From assembly GCF_018991925.1 (NCBI RefSeq), contig NW_024738608.1, positions 4,409,154 through 4,473,153 of the forward strand: a stretch of DNA of 64,000 nt, given 5' to 3'. Shown here piece by piece: positions 38,892 to 49,410 of the stretch. Each line of letters begins with the position of its first letter. The first letter of the stretch is position 1. The translations under genes and the position numbers were made by a program. Below the pieces are notes generated by a model. It saw nothing but the letters and a program-made list of their open reading frames with translations, was not told the DNA's origin and made no database searches. The stretch is from Homarus americanus. Taxonomy: Eukaryota; Arthropoda; Malacostraca; Decapoda; Nephropidae.

Positions 38892-39001
38892 AACACACGA
38901 CACGACACGACACGACACGACACAAAACACCACACCACACCACACCACACAACAAAACACCACACCACACCACACCACACCACACCACACCACACCACAC
39001 A
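38892..39001. repeat. (CACGA)n switching to (CACCA)n
   Basis: Five CACGA units pass through CACAAAA into about 16 CACCA units; another CAAAA interruption splits the second block. Confidence 0.93.
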
Positions 39002-39242
39002 AACATAACTCAACATACCTAACACGAAAAATTCCCCCAAAGTTTATGATTTTCACTTCATAATGACAAATGATTTTTATATCCAACATGGCTTACTGGG
39101 CATTATATCCCTGGGCTGTAGTCCATCAGGCATGGTGGTGGCTGGTCAAACTACCCAGCAACAACCGACAGACTGTAGTAAAACTCGTATACACATTGAC
39201 TAAAAAGGATTACTCTACTTAGGTTCAATGATGTTATACTTG

Positions 39243-39245
<3 letters not shown>

Positions 39246-39273
<28 letters not shown>
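39246..39273. repeat. (CA)n microsatellite
   Basis: About 14 units. Confidence 0.95.
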
Positions 39274-39274
<1 letters not shown>

Positions 39275-39512
39275 AGCGATATTTCAACCTTACATAAAAC
39301 ACAAAAAATAGCTCTTGAATTCTTGACGTCCTCTGACCAACACTGAGAATCTCGGTGATGGAGCGTTGCGTCGTGGTAAACAAAGGAGGTATCGTAATAT
39401 TTCTACTCCTTATTTATTGACAATTTCTACAAGTATTCGTAACTTCCTGACGTCAGTATTGTTGTGAGTAAATAAGTACAGCGAGTCGTAGATTGTGTAG
39501 AATGTAGTAGAA

Positions 39513-39579
39513 TGTATGTATGTATGTATGTATGTATGTATGTATGTATGTATGTATGTATGTATGTATGTATGTATGT
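39513..39579. repeat. (ATGT)n microsatellite
   Basis: About 16 tetranucleotide units. Confidence 0.95.
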
Positions 39580-39957
39580 GACTTAACCTACATAAAAAAC
39601 ATAACATCTTATTAACACTGACATACTGAGTTATATTAATACCCTCATTTATCAGTCAACTTATACTTGTTGATATAAACCCATTTTTTATATATATATT
39701 TTTTCTTGATTCATATATCATCTGGACAGTGATTTATTTTCCCTATGACAAGTTAGATTAAAGAAGTCTCACCCTAAGCTTATAGTCTTAGTGGTGTATT
39801 AGTCCTAAGACCACTGTTGTTGGGACTATCTTGTGGTGAGTGGGACCTAGTGACTGGTCTTATTCACTCTAGTATTGTGACTGGTAGTGTTGATGAGTTT
39901 ATTCTTTGAGGTGAGTGAATGTTTGGTTACACTCACGCTGAATGTTTTCTGATTGTA

Positions 39958-40165
39958 TTACTTCTACTATTTATACTACTACTACTAATGCTATTACTAT
40001 TACTTTTATTACTACCACTACTATTATGACTACTACAACAATTACTACTGCTACTTCAACTATTATTACTACTACTTCTACTACTGCTACTACGACAAAA
40101 AACTCTACTACTACTACTACTATTATACTACCTGTACTACTACTACTACTACTACTGCTACAACT
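39958..40165. repeat. Degenerate (ACT)n tract
   Basis: ACT/ATT/GCT triplets over 200 bp, perfect only at 40106-40120 and 40138-40158. Confidence 0.88.
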
Positions 40166-42116
40166 ACCAGCTCGCCTTCACAAACATCACAAATATCAAT
40201 CATAACATTACCTTTACCTATGATAACGACAAGTACCTCACCTGTCGTAATGTCAACACGAGTTAATGACTGAAATGATGTTGAGAACTAATATATATTT
40301 ACCTCACTTTACAGGTAGGATGTAGAAGATTATACCTGGATTCTTGTTAAAGTCATTATAACTCTGTCGTTATAGTGTTCACTGGACAGAGAGATGGTAT
40401 ATATACAGTATATCAGTGTTCAAACTCTTGTTATAAATGATAAGTAAACTCGCCAGACTCAAGATTATTCAGACGGGAAAGTTTAATCGTTCAGGACATT
40501 GACACAGAGTATTAAATCATGACATATTAATTTTCTGTGACTTTTATCTTATTTTACAACTAAACATTAAGAACCAGAGAGAAGAGAACCATTTTTTGGC
40601 CTTTTTTTTCGGTCTGGTATTTCCATCATGAGGAAATATGGTCTCAGTTAAGCCGACGTGATTAATGGCTTTCAACTGATCTTGTCTCCCTCGTCAGGTG
40701 ACCTCGTGAACTGAAGAATTTACGTCGTGTGTCACCTCAAAGATACATAAGAGAGATTTGTGTCATGAGTTCTGTGTCACGGCCGCCCTATGACAGACAG
40801 TTGTAGACAAGGTCCCTCCTCCTGTACCCTTCCCTCGCTGACTTTTTTTCCTGGCGGAGTAACTAATCATTGTGTCCTCCTCGAGTCCAACTGTATCACT
40901 AGAGTGGCTATAGTCCCTGTGTGTCTGTCTGTCTCTTGTCCCCTCTCTCGCACCCTCAACTCTCCCCTCATTCCTTCCTTCCTTCCTTCCCCTCAACCAC
41001 ACCCTCAATTCTCCCCTAACCTACGCTATCCTCTCTCCTCCCCTTACATCCGCGCCCTTTTCCCCCTCACTCATCCACTGCCTCACCCCTTTCCTCACAT
41101 CTCTTTCACCTCCTGACTCCTTTCTTCTTTACCTCCTCCCTCATTCCTTCCTGTCTACTCCCTCACCTACTCCCTCACCCCTCCTTCACCCCTTCCTCTC
41201 CCCGAGCGTCACTCTACATCAGGTTATGTGAGAGAAACTTATCACTCAGTCGACCTCTACCAACAGCTACACAGAACCAGACTCACCACAACCATCCTCT
41301 CTTCCCTTCCCTCACTGACTCAACTCCTACCCCTCCATCTGGGTCTGATTGGCAACGGCTTACAATCAGGTGAGTTGTTCCTGACGTGGGTGCAGTGGAG
41401 GCTCCCTATCACCCTCCTGTCCCAGCTGTCTCGCTCGTCAGAAGCTTAAAGAAAAGTCGCAAAGGTTCCATGTCGGATCACTTTTTATAGTTTACTTTAG
41501 GTCGCCATTGTTCCTCTGTTGTCCTTTGGTGATTTTTCTCTTCTTTGCACTCTCTTCTCTCACAAAAATTTGGATTTAATATTTTTTCAGTTGACTCTCC
41601 ACCCTACTGGGGGAGACTTATTGTTTTTTAATGCTCAGCCCTCGTGTGGGACTCCATTTGTTTTCGTTCCATGTTTCATTTTCAAAATTTTCTCCTCTTC
41701 CTTCTCACCATTTCTTATATCTGTCACTTCTCTCACACTGTTTGATCTCCAGTCCTCCCGGCCACCCAGACTCTTACCTGGATCTCTTAATGAGAGAGTA
41801 ATGACCTCACCTGACCTAACCTAACCCAACCTGGTGTCCTCTTTTATATCATGACCTGGGTGGCGTCCTTCAGCACCGCGCGGCCTGAGTGTGCATTTTG
41901 ACTCTGAAAATCTGTTTCTATTGGTTTTCATTTCACTTTAACAACACAGCTGAGACACCGGGTAGGGAGGTGAGGGACTGTACAGGCGCAGGGGGGCTAT
42001 TTCCTTCCTACCTCACTTCCTTCTTCCTAGTGTCTCCCTCCTATCCATCTTTCCTTCCGTAGCCTCTTTACCCGACTTAACTCATTTATTTCATTCCCCA
42101 TCTCTTATTTACTCTA
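40166..42116. other. About 2 kb without a recognised gene
   Basis: 40930-41210 is C/T-rich with CCCTCA words. CAG followed by GTGAGT at 41368-41376 looks like a splice donor, but no exon can be defined around it. A CCTAA pair lies at 41815-41825. Confidence 0.45.
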
Positions 42117-42325
42117 ATCCTCCTCCTCCTCCTCCTCCTCCTCCTCCTCCTCCTCCTCCTCCTCCTCCTCCTCCTCCTCCTCCTCCTCCTCCTCGTCATC
42201 CTCCTCCTCCTCCTCCTCCTCCTCCTCCTCCTCCTCCTCCTCCTCCTCCCTCACATTCCTCCTCGTCATCCTCCTCCTCCTCCTCCTCCCATTCCTCTTC
42301 TTCATCCTCCTCCTCCTCTTCCTCC
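42117..42325. repeat. (CTC)n trinucleotide array
   Basis: About 65 units with CTCGTCATC and CCCATTC interruptions, each repeated. The minus-strand poly-Glu frame is a shadow. Confidence 0.95.
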
Positions 42326-42567
42326 TCATTATCAGGTTTATGACATCCTTCTCACTATCAAAAGAAACAGTCCCTGGATTCTGTGGTCTTCCTTCCTCAA
42401 GCAATCTGGATACCTGATGGCGTTTAGACTTATCTCAGTCAGCCATTTGGGAAGACAGATGATGCAGACTGATCTTGCTGACATACACTCATTTGTTTAT
42501 TGTGATATTGAGCCTCTTGTGTGTCTGTCAACCATTTCTGGCAGTGTTTTAGTCTCTCTCTCTCTCT

Positions 42568-43771
42568 CATAAGAACATAAGAAAATAAGGAGTCCGCAAT
42601 AGGCCGGTTGGCCTGTGCATGGCAGCTCCTGTTGAGAGTTACTACCACTCTATCATCCATGAATCTATCCAGCCTCCTTTTGAAACTTTCCAGCGTTCCA
42701 GCACTTACTACAAAGTTGCTAAGCTTGTTCCACTCGTCCACCACCCTCTTTGTGAACCAGTTCCTTCCTGTCTCCCTCCTAAACCTAAACTTATCCAACT
42801 TAAATCCGTTGCTCCGAGTCCTATCCTGCTCGGATATTATAAGAACTTTATCTATATCCCTTTTATTGATTCCTTTCACCCACTTAAATACTTCTATCAT
42901 ATCTCCCAGCACTCTTCGTCTTTCTAGGTAATGCAAGTTTAGTTTCTTTAACCTATCCTGATATGGAAGGTTTCTAAGTCACGGAATCATTTTCGTCATT
43001 CTTCGCTGCATCGACTCTAGTGAATTGATATCCATTCCATAATAAGGGATCCAGAACTGAACCGCATAATCGAGGTGCGGCCTGACTAGCGCAAGATATA
43101 GTTGCAATAAGACCTCTGCACTCTTACTACTGACACTTCTAGATATAAAACCCAATACTCTGTTTGCCTTATTTCGAACATTAACGCACTGCTTTCTAGG
43201 CCGTAGGTCCGGGCTTACAAGTACCCCTAAGTCTTTCACAAGTCAACTTCTCTAGGTTGATGCTGTTAAGGCTGTATACATTGACAGTATTTGCTCTTTC
43301 AATATTAAGTACGCTGCACTTGCTGGTGTTGAATTTCATTTGCCATTTTTCAGATCACCCCTGCAGTTTATTTAGATCCTCCTGTAGTGCATTTGCATCC
43401 TGCCCTGAATTAATCTGCCGCCCTATTTTGGTGTCATCCGCAAACTTGCTTATGTCACTGCTGATCCCAGTATCTAGATCGTTCATGTAGATTATGAACA
43501 AGAGTGGGCCTAGTACTGACCCCTGGGGAACCCCACTGGTTACACAGCCCCACTCAGATTTAACACCATCTACGCTGACCCTCTGCGTTCTATCGGTGAG
43601 CCATAATTTTATCCAATTTAAAACTTTCCCCTAGTTACCATGAGCCTTAACTTTTCTCAGAAGCCTCTGATGCGGTACTCTGTCAAATGCTTTGCTAAAG
43701 TCTAAGTAAATAACATCGTAATTTTCGTCATTATCTACTACCTCGAAGACTTTCCTAAAAAACGTCAGCAG
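42568..43771 (-). mobile_element. 5'-truncated CR1-type LINE, degenerate
   Basis: On minus the fragment begins inside a reverse transcriptase palm domain. In order it shows VIYLDFSKAFD (catalytic Asp motif), SGVPQGSVLGPLLF and the KFADD catalytic box, then RPHLDYAVQFW and the C-terminal NGFKLDKFRFRRETGRNWF and RVVDEWNKL motifs. These are typical of CR1-like non-LTR elements. The 3' end is a TTCTTATG octamer repeat (plus 42568-42583 as CATAAGAACATAAGAA), also a CR1-group trait. It is dead: in-frame stops at 43631-43633 and 43355-43357, a one-base loss near 43239 and a stop just after MTKMIP near 42975. The 5' end stops at about 43771, within the RT domain. It is related to, but clearly different from, the copy at 49411-50288. 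Its tail abuts a CT run at 42553-42567. Confidence 0.93.
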
Positions 43772-43871
43772 ACACAATAGGCCGAAGCAACAGTAGCGTT
43801 AGGCGGTCCACTTCTCTCTTCCTGTTTACCTCCTCAGGTGCTCACGATACACAGCCACCTGGTTGGTTAAT

Positions 43872-44400
43872 TAGCCAGAAACACCTTAACCTATGTCTGA
43901 CCTAACCTAAGTCATCCTAACCAATGTCTAACCTAAGTCATCCTAACCAATGTCTAACCTAAGTCATCCTAACCTAATGCGACTTAAATCTAACTTAACT
44001 CAGCCTAATCTAACTTAATCCAATGTAAATATAACCCAACCAAAATATGACCTAACCAAAACCCAACCGAAGTCTGGCTTAACCTAGTCTAATCTGAAAA
44101 CCTAACCTAACCATACAACCAAAATTAACCGATCCCATTCTAACCTACCCAACTCAACCTAACCTAACACTACCCTACCCATCTTAACCTAAGTTAGATT
44201 TAGTGTAAGGTTAGATTCGGTTAAATTACGGGTAGATTAGGTTTGGTTAGGTTAAGTAACCAAAGCGCTTAGAATAGGTTTGGTTAGGTTGTGTTTTGTT
44301 AAATTAAGCGAAAAGTTTAATTAGATGTGATAAGATTGGATTATGTTACGTTAGTTTAAGTTAAGTTGAATTAGATTGGTGTGACTAGATTTGGTTAGGT
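43872..44400. repeat. Degenerate telomere-like DNA that switches strand
   Basis: From 43872 to about 44190 CCTAA/CCTAAC words dominate, including three ~25-bp repeats containing TCTAACCTAAGTCATCCTAA. From about 44190 to 44400 the words become TTAGG, GGTTAG and TTAGATT. The switch point is ATCTTAACCTAAGTTAGATT. The result is a loose inverted repeat of about 500 bp. Confidence 0.75.
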
Positions 44401-44479
44401 TGAGTTACGAATAATAATATTATTATTAGTTGTAGTGTTATTATTATATATTACTATTAATGGTATTTTATTATTAATG

Positions 44480-44481
<2 letters not shown>

Positions 44482-44551
<70 letters not shown>
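44482..44551. repeat. (ATT)n microsatellite
   Basis: About 23 units with ATT-rich flanks from 44412. Confidence 0.95.
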
Positions 44552-44553
<2 letters not shown>

Positions 44554-44890
44554 CCGGCATGTTATATTTATTATCAATATTGAAACTCTTAATATCATCA
44601 CTGTTCTTACCAAAAGAAGTACGGTAATAAAGCAATGTAGTTGTAATACTGTCAAGTTTATCTGGAGGGGTGTGGGGGGCAGAGGGGGGGGGGGGTCATG
44701 CCCACAAGCAGCAGTCAAGCAGCGTAACACAAACACGGTGTTGACCTATAGAACGGTAATTACCCTTCACGTGTCTCCCAAAGTCTTCTTCACGCACATT
44801 GTTGCCTTAAACGTGAAGATGTATGAGTTGATTCCATGAATTGTGGGGTTGTGTCTGTCTGTCTATTTGTCAGCTGTTTGTGTGTCCTTA

Positions 44891-45175
44891 CGTGGCGACC
44901 TGTGGTGTAATGGTTAGCATCCTCGCAAGCGAGCGGACCCGGGTTCGATGCCCGGGCAGGGTAAAACTGTGGGCAAGTTTCTTTACGCCATTTGCCTCTG
45001 TCTACCCAGCAGTAATTGGGAGCCTGTGTTAATGGATTTACGGTTCATGTTCCGGGGTAATGGTTAGCCAGTGCAGTTGGCGAGTCGTCCGGTCTTCTCG
45101 GACTATTCCTTGACACCGGGTCATGCAACTCGTTAACTTAGGGTGTGGTTGTTGTGTTGGCGACAGCTACACCTT
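44891..45175 (+). mobile_element. tRNA-derived SINE, best-preserved copy
   Basis: The head carries RNA polymerase III-type internal promoter boxes: TGGTGTAATGGT (A box, 44903-44914) and GGGTTCGATGCC (B box, 44941-44952), 38 bp apart as in a tRNA. Between them TCCTCGCAAGCGAG can pair as an anticodon-type stem. The tRNA-unrelated body (about 220 bp) contains GCAAGTTTCTTTACGCC, CCCAGCAGTAATTGGGAG, GGGGTAATGGTTAGCCAGTG, TCGTCCGGTCTTCTCGGA, GACACCGGGTCATGCAACT and GTTAACTTAGGGTGTGGTT. Two further copies lie at 26690 (plus) and 30895 (minus). Copies are diverged, so they look old. Mobilisation would rely on a LINE partner. No separate functional tRNA gene is implied. Confidence 0.92.
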
Positions 45176-45239
45176 TAACAAATTCACGCCTAGGTGGCCC
45201 TTGGGCCGGCCATCCTCGCAACACGCGGGGCCACCATTA

Positions 45240-47115
45240 ATCTCCCATCTTCACTATCACCCCAACACATCTTCACTATCATCCTAACACACATCTTCAC
45301 TCACCCCAACACATCTTCACTATCACCCCAACACATCTTCACTATCACCCCAATACACATCTTCACTATCACCCCAACACATCTTCACTATCACCCCAAT
45401 ACACATATTAACTATCACCCCAACACATCTTCACTATCACCCCCAATACACATCTTCACCTAACATCTTCACTATCACCCCAACACATCTTCACTATCAT
45501 CCTAACACACATCTTCACTCACCCCAATACACATCTTCACTATCACCCCATCACACATCTTCACTATCACCCCAATACACATCTTCACTATCACCCCAAC
45601 ACATCTTCACTATCACCCCAACACATCTTCACTATCATCCTCCCAATACACATCTTCAATATCACCCCAATACATACATCTTCACTATCACCCCAATAAT
45701 ACACATCTTCACTATCACCCCAATACATATCTTCACTATCATCCTAAAACACATCTCTTCACTATCACCCCAATACATACATCTTCACGAGATCACCCAA
45801 CACATCTCTACCATCATCCCAACACACATCTTCACCATCACCCCAACACACACATCTCTACCATCACCCACACATCTTCACTATCAACCCCAACACATCT
45901 CTCACTATCACCCCAACACATCTCTCACTATCACCCCTGACACATCTTCACCGTCACCCCATCACACATCTCTTCACTCACCCCAACACATCTTCACTAT
46001 CATCCTAACACACATCTTCACTATCACCCCATCACACATCTTCACTATCACCCCATCACACATCTTCACTATCACCCCATCACACATCTTCACTATCACC
46101 CCAACACATCTTCACTATCACCCCAACACATCTTCACTATCATCCTAACACATCTTCACTATCACCCCATCACACATCTTCACTATCACCCCATCACTCA
46201 TCTTCACTCATCATCACCCCAACACATCTTCACTACTTCACCCCAACACATCTTCACACTCATCACCCCATCACACATCTCTCACTATCACCCCATCGGG
46301 CACACATCTTCACTATCAACACCCCATCACACATCTTCACCATTGCCCCTCACATCTTCACTCATCAAATTCCAATGCACACATCTCTACCATCAACCCC
46401 ATCACACATCCTCACTAATGCCCCATCGCACATCTTCACCACCCCAATACACATTCCTGCCATCATCCCAACACATCTTCACCATCAAATCTCCCCATCA
46501 CACGTCTCTATCACACCATCACACTCCCCACTCATCACCCCAACACATCTCTCACCATCACCATCACACATCTCTACTCACACCCCCACTTCTTACTGTC
46601 ACCCCATCACACATCTTCACTCCACACCCCACACACATCTCACCATCACCCCAACACACCCCATGCCATCACCCACATGCCATCTCTCACCATCACCCCA
46701 TCACACACGTCTTCATCACACCACTGCCACATCTCTCTCACCATCACCTCAACACATCTTCTCTTCACTATCACCCCCATCACACACATCTTCACCATTA
46801 CCCCTCACTTTTACTTCATCACCCCATCACACATCTTCACTATCACCCCATCACACCCAATACACATCTTCACTATCACCCCATACACATCTTCACTATC
46901 ACCCCATCACACATCTTCACTATCACCCCATCACACATCTTCACTATCACCCCATCACACATCTTCACTATCACATCCACAACACACTTCTTCACTATCA
47001 CCCCATCACACGTCTTCTCTATCACCCCATCACACATCTTCACCATTACCCCCTCCATCTTTACTATTACCCCTCACCTCTTTACTATTACCCCTCATAT
47101 CTTCACTATTACCCC
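45240..47115. repeat. Satellite array, about 24 bp unit, about 75 copies
   Basis: Core CATCTTCACTATCACCCCAT followed by CACA or ACACA. Spacer variants are CCCCAACA, CCCCATCACA and CCTAACACA. Units between 46360 and 46780 are heavily eroded. The His/Thr/Ser/Pro frames across 46343-47231 are shadows of the array, although one runs past its right edge. Confidence 0.95.
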
Positions 47116-47215
47116 GACACTACAAAGTTCCAACCTCATTATACTGTGTTATCGGCGAATTTCGTCGTGAGGTCGTGACTCAGAGCCAAAAATTAATACT
47201 ACATTTTAATGTAAA

Positions 47216-47812
47216 ATGGAGAGCGAGGTGATGTTCCTGTCCAGCTATTACCCCGGTCTTCAGGACCGGGGGATGTTGTCAGGCGCCGATATTATGGATG
47301 TAATGGATTTTTCGCCTAGGATCTTTGCAAAGAGATGCAAGGTAGTGTCAGATAAAACCATACTGAAACAAAAGAAGCTCGCCGTCGGCGAGGGGTTTCT
47401 GGTACTCCTTTCGGCCGAGGGACATGTGGTGTGTCTTTACCGCGCAGATAGCTCTTTCCTATATTATGATTCACGCGGACCAGTAAAACTGCCCCAGTGC
47501 ATCACCCAGTACCTCCGCCAGCACAATGAGAGGTACCTGACTTCTATCAACCGTGAATTTCAAAGTCCATACTACGACACATGTGCTTACCACGCCTTAA
47601 CTTTCCTTGACTTTGTATGCCGATATCCCCACCTTGACTCTCAGGAGCTTAAGTATTTGTTCATCCAGTACCTGAGTCACCAAAGCGACCTGAAAGTGGT
47701 GTCCGTGGTCGAGGACCTTGTAGCCGAGCTGCCAGAACCTTACAGGTTCAGCACCTTGTGGCGGCAGCAGGGGGAAAAAGACAAACCCCCGGTGTGCCAA
47801 CTGTCCCAGTGA
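47216..47812 (+). CDS. Adenain-like cysteine protease (clan CE), intact single-exon gene
   Basis: This 198-residue protein fits the adenovirus-type maturation protease fold, a family also carried by Polinton/Maverick transposons and adintoviruses. There it cleaves capsid and core precursors. The visible catalytic set is His70 in AEGHVV, Asp85 in LYYDSRG, Gln116 and Cys123 in QSPYYDTCAYHAL. The Gln-to-Cys spacing of seven is that of adenain; Ulp1-type C48 enzymes usually have six. Length (198) is close to the roughly 200 residues usual for adenains. The residue after the Cys is Ala, where many relatives have Gly. The chosen Met lies in TAAAATGG, the first Met of the frame after the satellite, and no intron is needed. 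GC content is higher than the flanks, and no frame damage is present. It stands alone: no capsid, ATPase, polymerase B or integrase gene was recognised. The alternative is a Ulp1-like deSUMOylase domain; I favour adenain. Expression is untested. Confidence 0.72.
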   Translation: MESEVMFLSSYYPGLQDRGMLSGADIMDVMDFSPRIFAKRCKVVSDKTILKQKKLAVGEGFLVLLSAEGHVVCLYRADSSFLYYDSRGPVKLPQCITQYLRQHNERYLTSINREFQSPYYDTCAYHALTFLDFVCRYPHLDSQELKYLFIQYLSHQSDLKVVSVVEDLVAELPEPYRFSTLWRQQGEKDKPPVCQLSQ

Positions 47813-47845
47813 GCCACCACCCATCCTTCCCGGCGCCAGAAAGAA

Positions 47846-47927
47846 AAATTGTTTTGTTTGTGTTTTTTTAGTCGGGTTACAAATTTAAATTGTTTTGTTT
47901 TTGTTTTTTTAGACGGGTTACAAATTT

Positions 47928-47928
<1 letters not shown>
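47846..47928. repeat. 42-bp direct duplication downstream of the protease
   Basis: Two tandem copies sharing AAATTGTTTTGTTT, a T-run, and CGGGTTACAAATTTA, differing at two or three bases. It may be part of the gene's 3' untranslated region. Confidence 0.85.

Positions 47929-47930
<2 letters not shown>

Positions 47931-47975
<45 letters not shown>
47931..47975. repeat. (GA)n microsatellite
   Basis: About 22 units, directly after the duplication. Confidence 0.95.
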
Positions 47976-47978
<3 letters not shown>

Positions 47979-48466
47979 CCAGCAGTAGGGAGGTGGAGAA
48001 CAGTAGCCAAGAGGTGTTTAGTCTTGTTTAAAAGGCGGGGCTACAGGTGGTGGGGGGCTCACCTCACCTCCCACCCCTTCTGTGTTTATGTTTAGATTTT
48101 CCCTCCCTCCGCCCCTGGTCGTCGTCCTCCCACAGCCACGACATGAAACAAAATCAGGCGTTAAGAGACTCAGTCTGTGTGTGACATTGATATTGAAACT
48201 ATTTATTTAGCCAGAAGAACACAGATACAGAGTGGATAATAATAACAATATTAGCATGAATGATCCAGTTGAGAGCCTGAGCTCTCTTGTAGGCACCTGA
48301 TATATACTGTACATTTATCTCAAGGAAGTATTATGAAACATTTAGTATCATGTGGGATAGTACACATAGCCTGGTGGTAATAAGAACATGTTACCACGGT
48401 TATCACTTCGATATTTATTTATTTTTTTTTTATTTTTTTTACATTAAATTATAAGTGTGTGTGTGT
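47976..48466. other. No gene recognised
   Basis: Short T-run region at 48415-48445, then GT (48454-48466) leading into the LINE tail. Confidence 0.5.
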
Positions 48467-49031
48467 AATAATAATAATAATAATTAACGGTTTATTGAAA
48501 GAGCTTGGCAGCCAGAAGGCTGAAAATATACAGTTACATATTTGGGGAATGGGTTACGAATTACAAATAATATACAAGTAACATAAGTGACACAAATAAG
48601 ACATATAATAACTAGATGGGGAAAAGCTCAAACTACAGTTCATTTCAACATAGTGACAGTGCAAGGAGCAGTGTTTACTGGGAGTGAATACACTGATTTA
48701 TTACAAGTTATTGATAATTTTTACAATGGTTGGGACTGGGCTGTTCTTATAGCGATCAGTTCGTGCACGTATGGGCTGGATGCGGTTGTGGTGTCGAACA
48801 GCAATTCTCGGACAAGGGATCTCAGGTGGTAGTAGGAGCCGGTGTCGGGGATGGTGTAGAAGCTTCTTACCAAATTTGCAGATGAGGTCGTGGTGATGGT
48901 CAGTGAGAGTCGAAAGGGTCAGTGTGTTGAGCGCTTCTTGATATGTGGAGTAGGAAGGGGAGAGAATAATCTTGCATGCCCTCTTTTGCACTTTTTCTAG
49001 GTGTTTACGTTGTGTGGCATTTAGAGGAGGA
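48467..49031 (-). mobile_element. 3' end of a non-LTR retrotransposon (LINE), AAT-tailed
   Basis: On minus, an open frame of about 110 codons (49031 to 48701) reads a LINE C-terminus: HLEKVQKRACKIIL, then YQEALNTLTLSTLTDHHHDL, LLPPEIPCPR, PIRARTDRYKNSPVPTIVKI and a stop. A 3' UTR follows with TGTATATTTTCAGCC, a CAATAAAC polyadenylation-like signal, and a short ATT tail (48467-48485). The coding end and UTR match 14725-14990. The 5' side is cut exactly at a long GT array, and the His/Thr run upstream of the coding frame is that array, not protein. By motif style it belongs with the CR1/L2/Jockey-like superfamily; the exact clade is not determined. Confidence 0.88.
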
Positions 49032-49032
49032 C

Positions 49033-49033
49033 C

Positions 49034-49119
<86 letters not shown>
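49033..49119. repeat. (GT)n microsatellite
   Basis: About 43 units at the truncation point of the LINE. Confidence 0.95.
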
Positions 49120-49121
<2 letters not shown>

Positions 49122-49249
49122 GTGCATATAATTAGTATGGTGTGTTTGTGTCTGTCCATCTGGCGGTACCGACAATCTCTGCTTTCTCTCCTCTGTTGTC
49201 ACTTACGCCCTTCCTCCCTCCCACCTTCCCTCCCTCCCTGACTTGAATC

Positions 49250-49410
49250 ATGAACTCTGATCTAGAAGAAGTGAGAAATTCAGAGAGACCTGGCAGTTGT
49301 AGCATTAGTAAATATGACAAATTTTGTGACAAGAGGTATTGGTATGGCCAGCATAAGGACAGAACCAGACAATGTGATGTAGTCGTGGCCAGAATTAGGC
49401 TAGGATACAG
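49250..49410 (+). mobile_element. Older LINE, left part of interrupted C-terminal coding region
   Basis: The frame reads an RNase H-like C-terminal segment, ending in KDRTRQCDVVVARIRLGYR, the RLRLGY-type motif that precedes the terminal zinc knuckle of many non-LTR polyproteins. The frame is then interrupted by a CR1-type fragment and resumes at about 50289. Confidence 0.65.

Noticed and set aside
42114..42404. Poly-Glu acidic protein
   Set aside because: Shadow of the (CTC)n array.
42608..42931. Plus-strand frames of about 100 codons
   Set aside because: They are antisense to the CR1-type LINE coding region.
46343..47231. 275- and 267-codon frames running into the protease start
   Set aside because: Satellite-derived His/Thr/Ser/Pro sequence; not an N-terminal extension, since the protease is in a different frame with its own Met.
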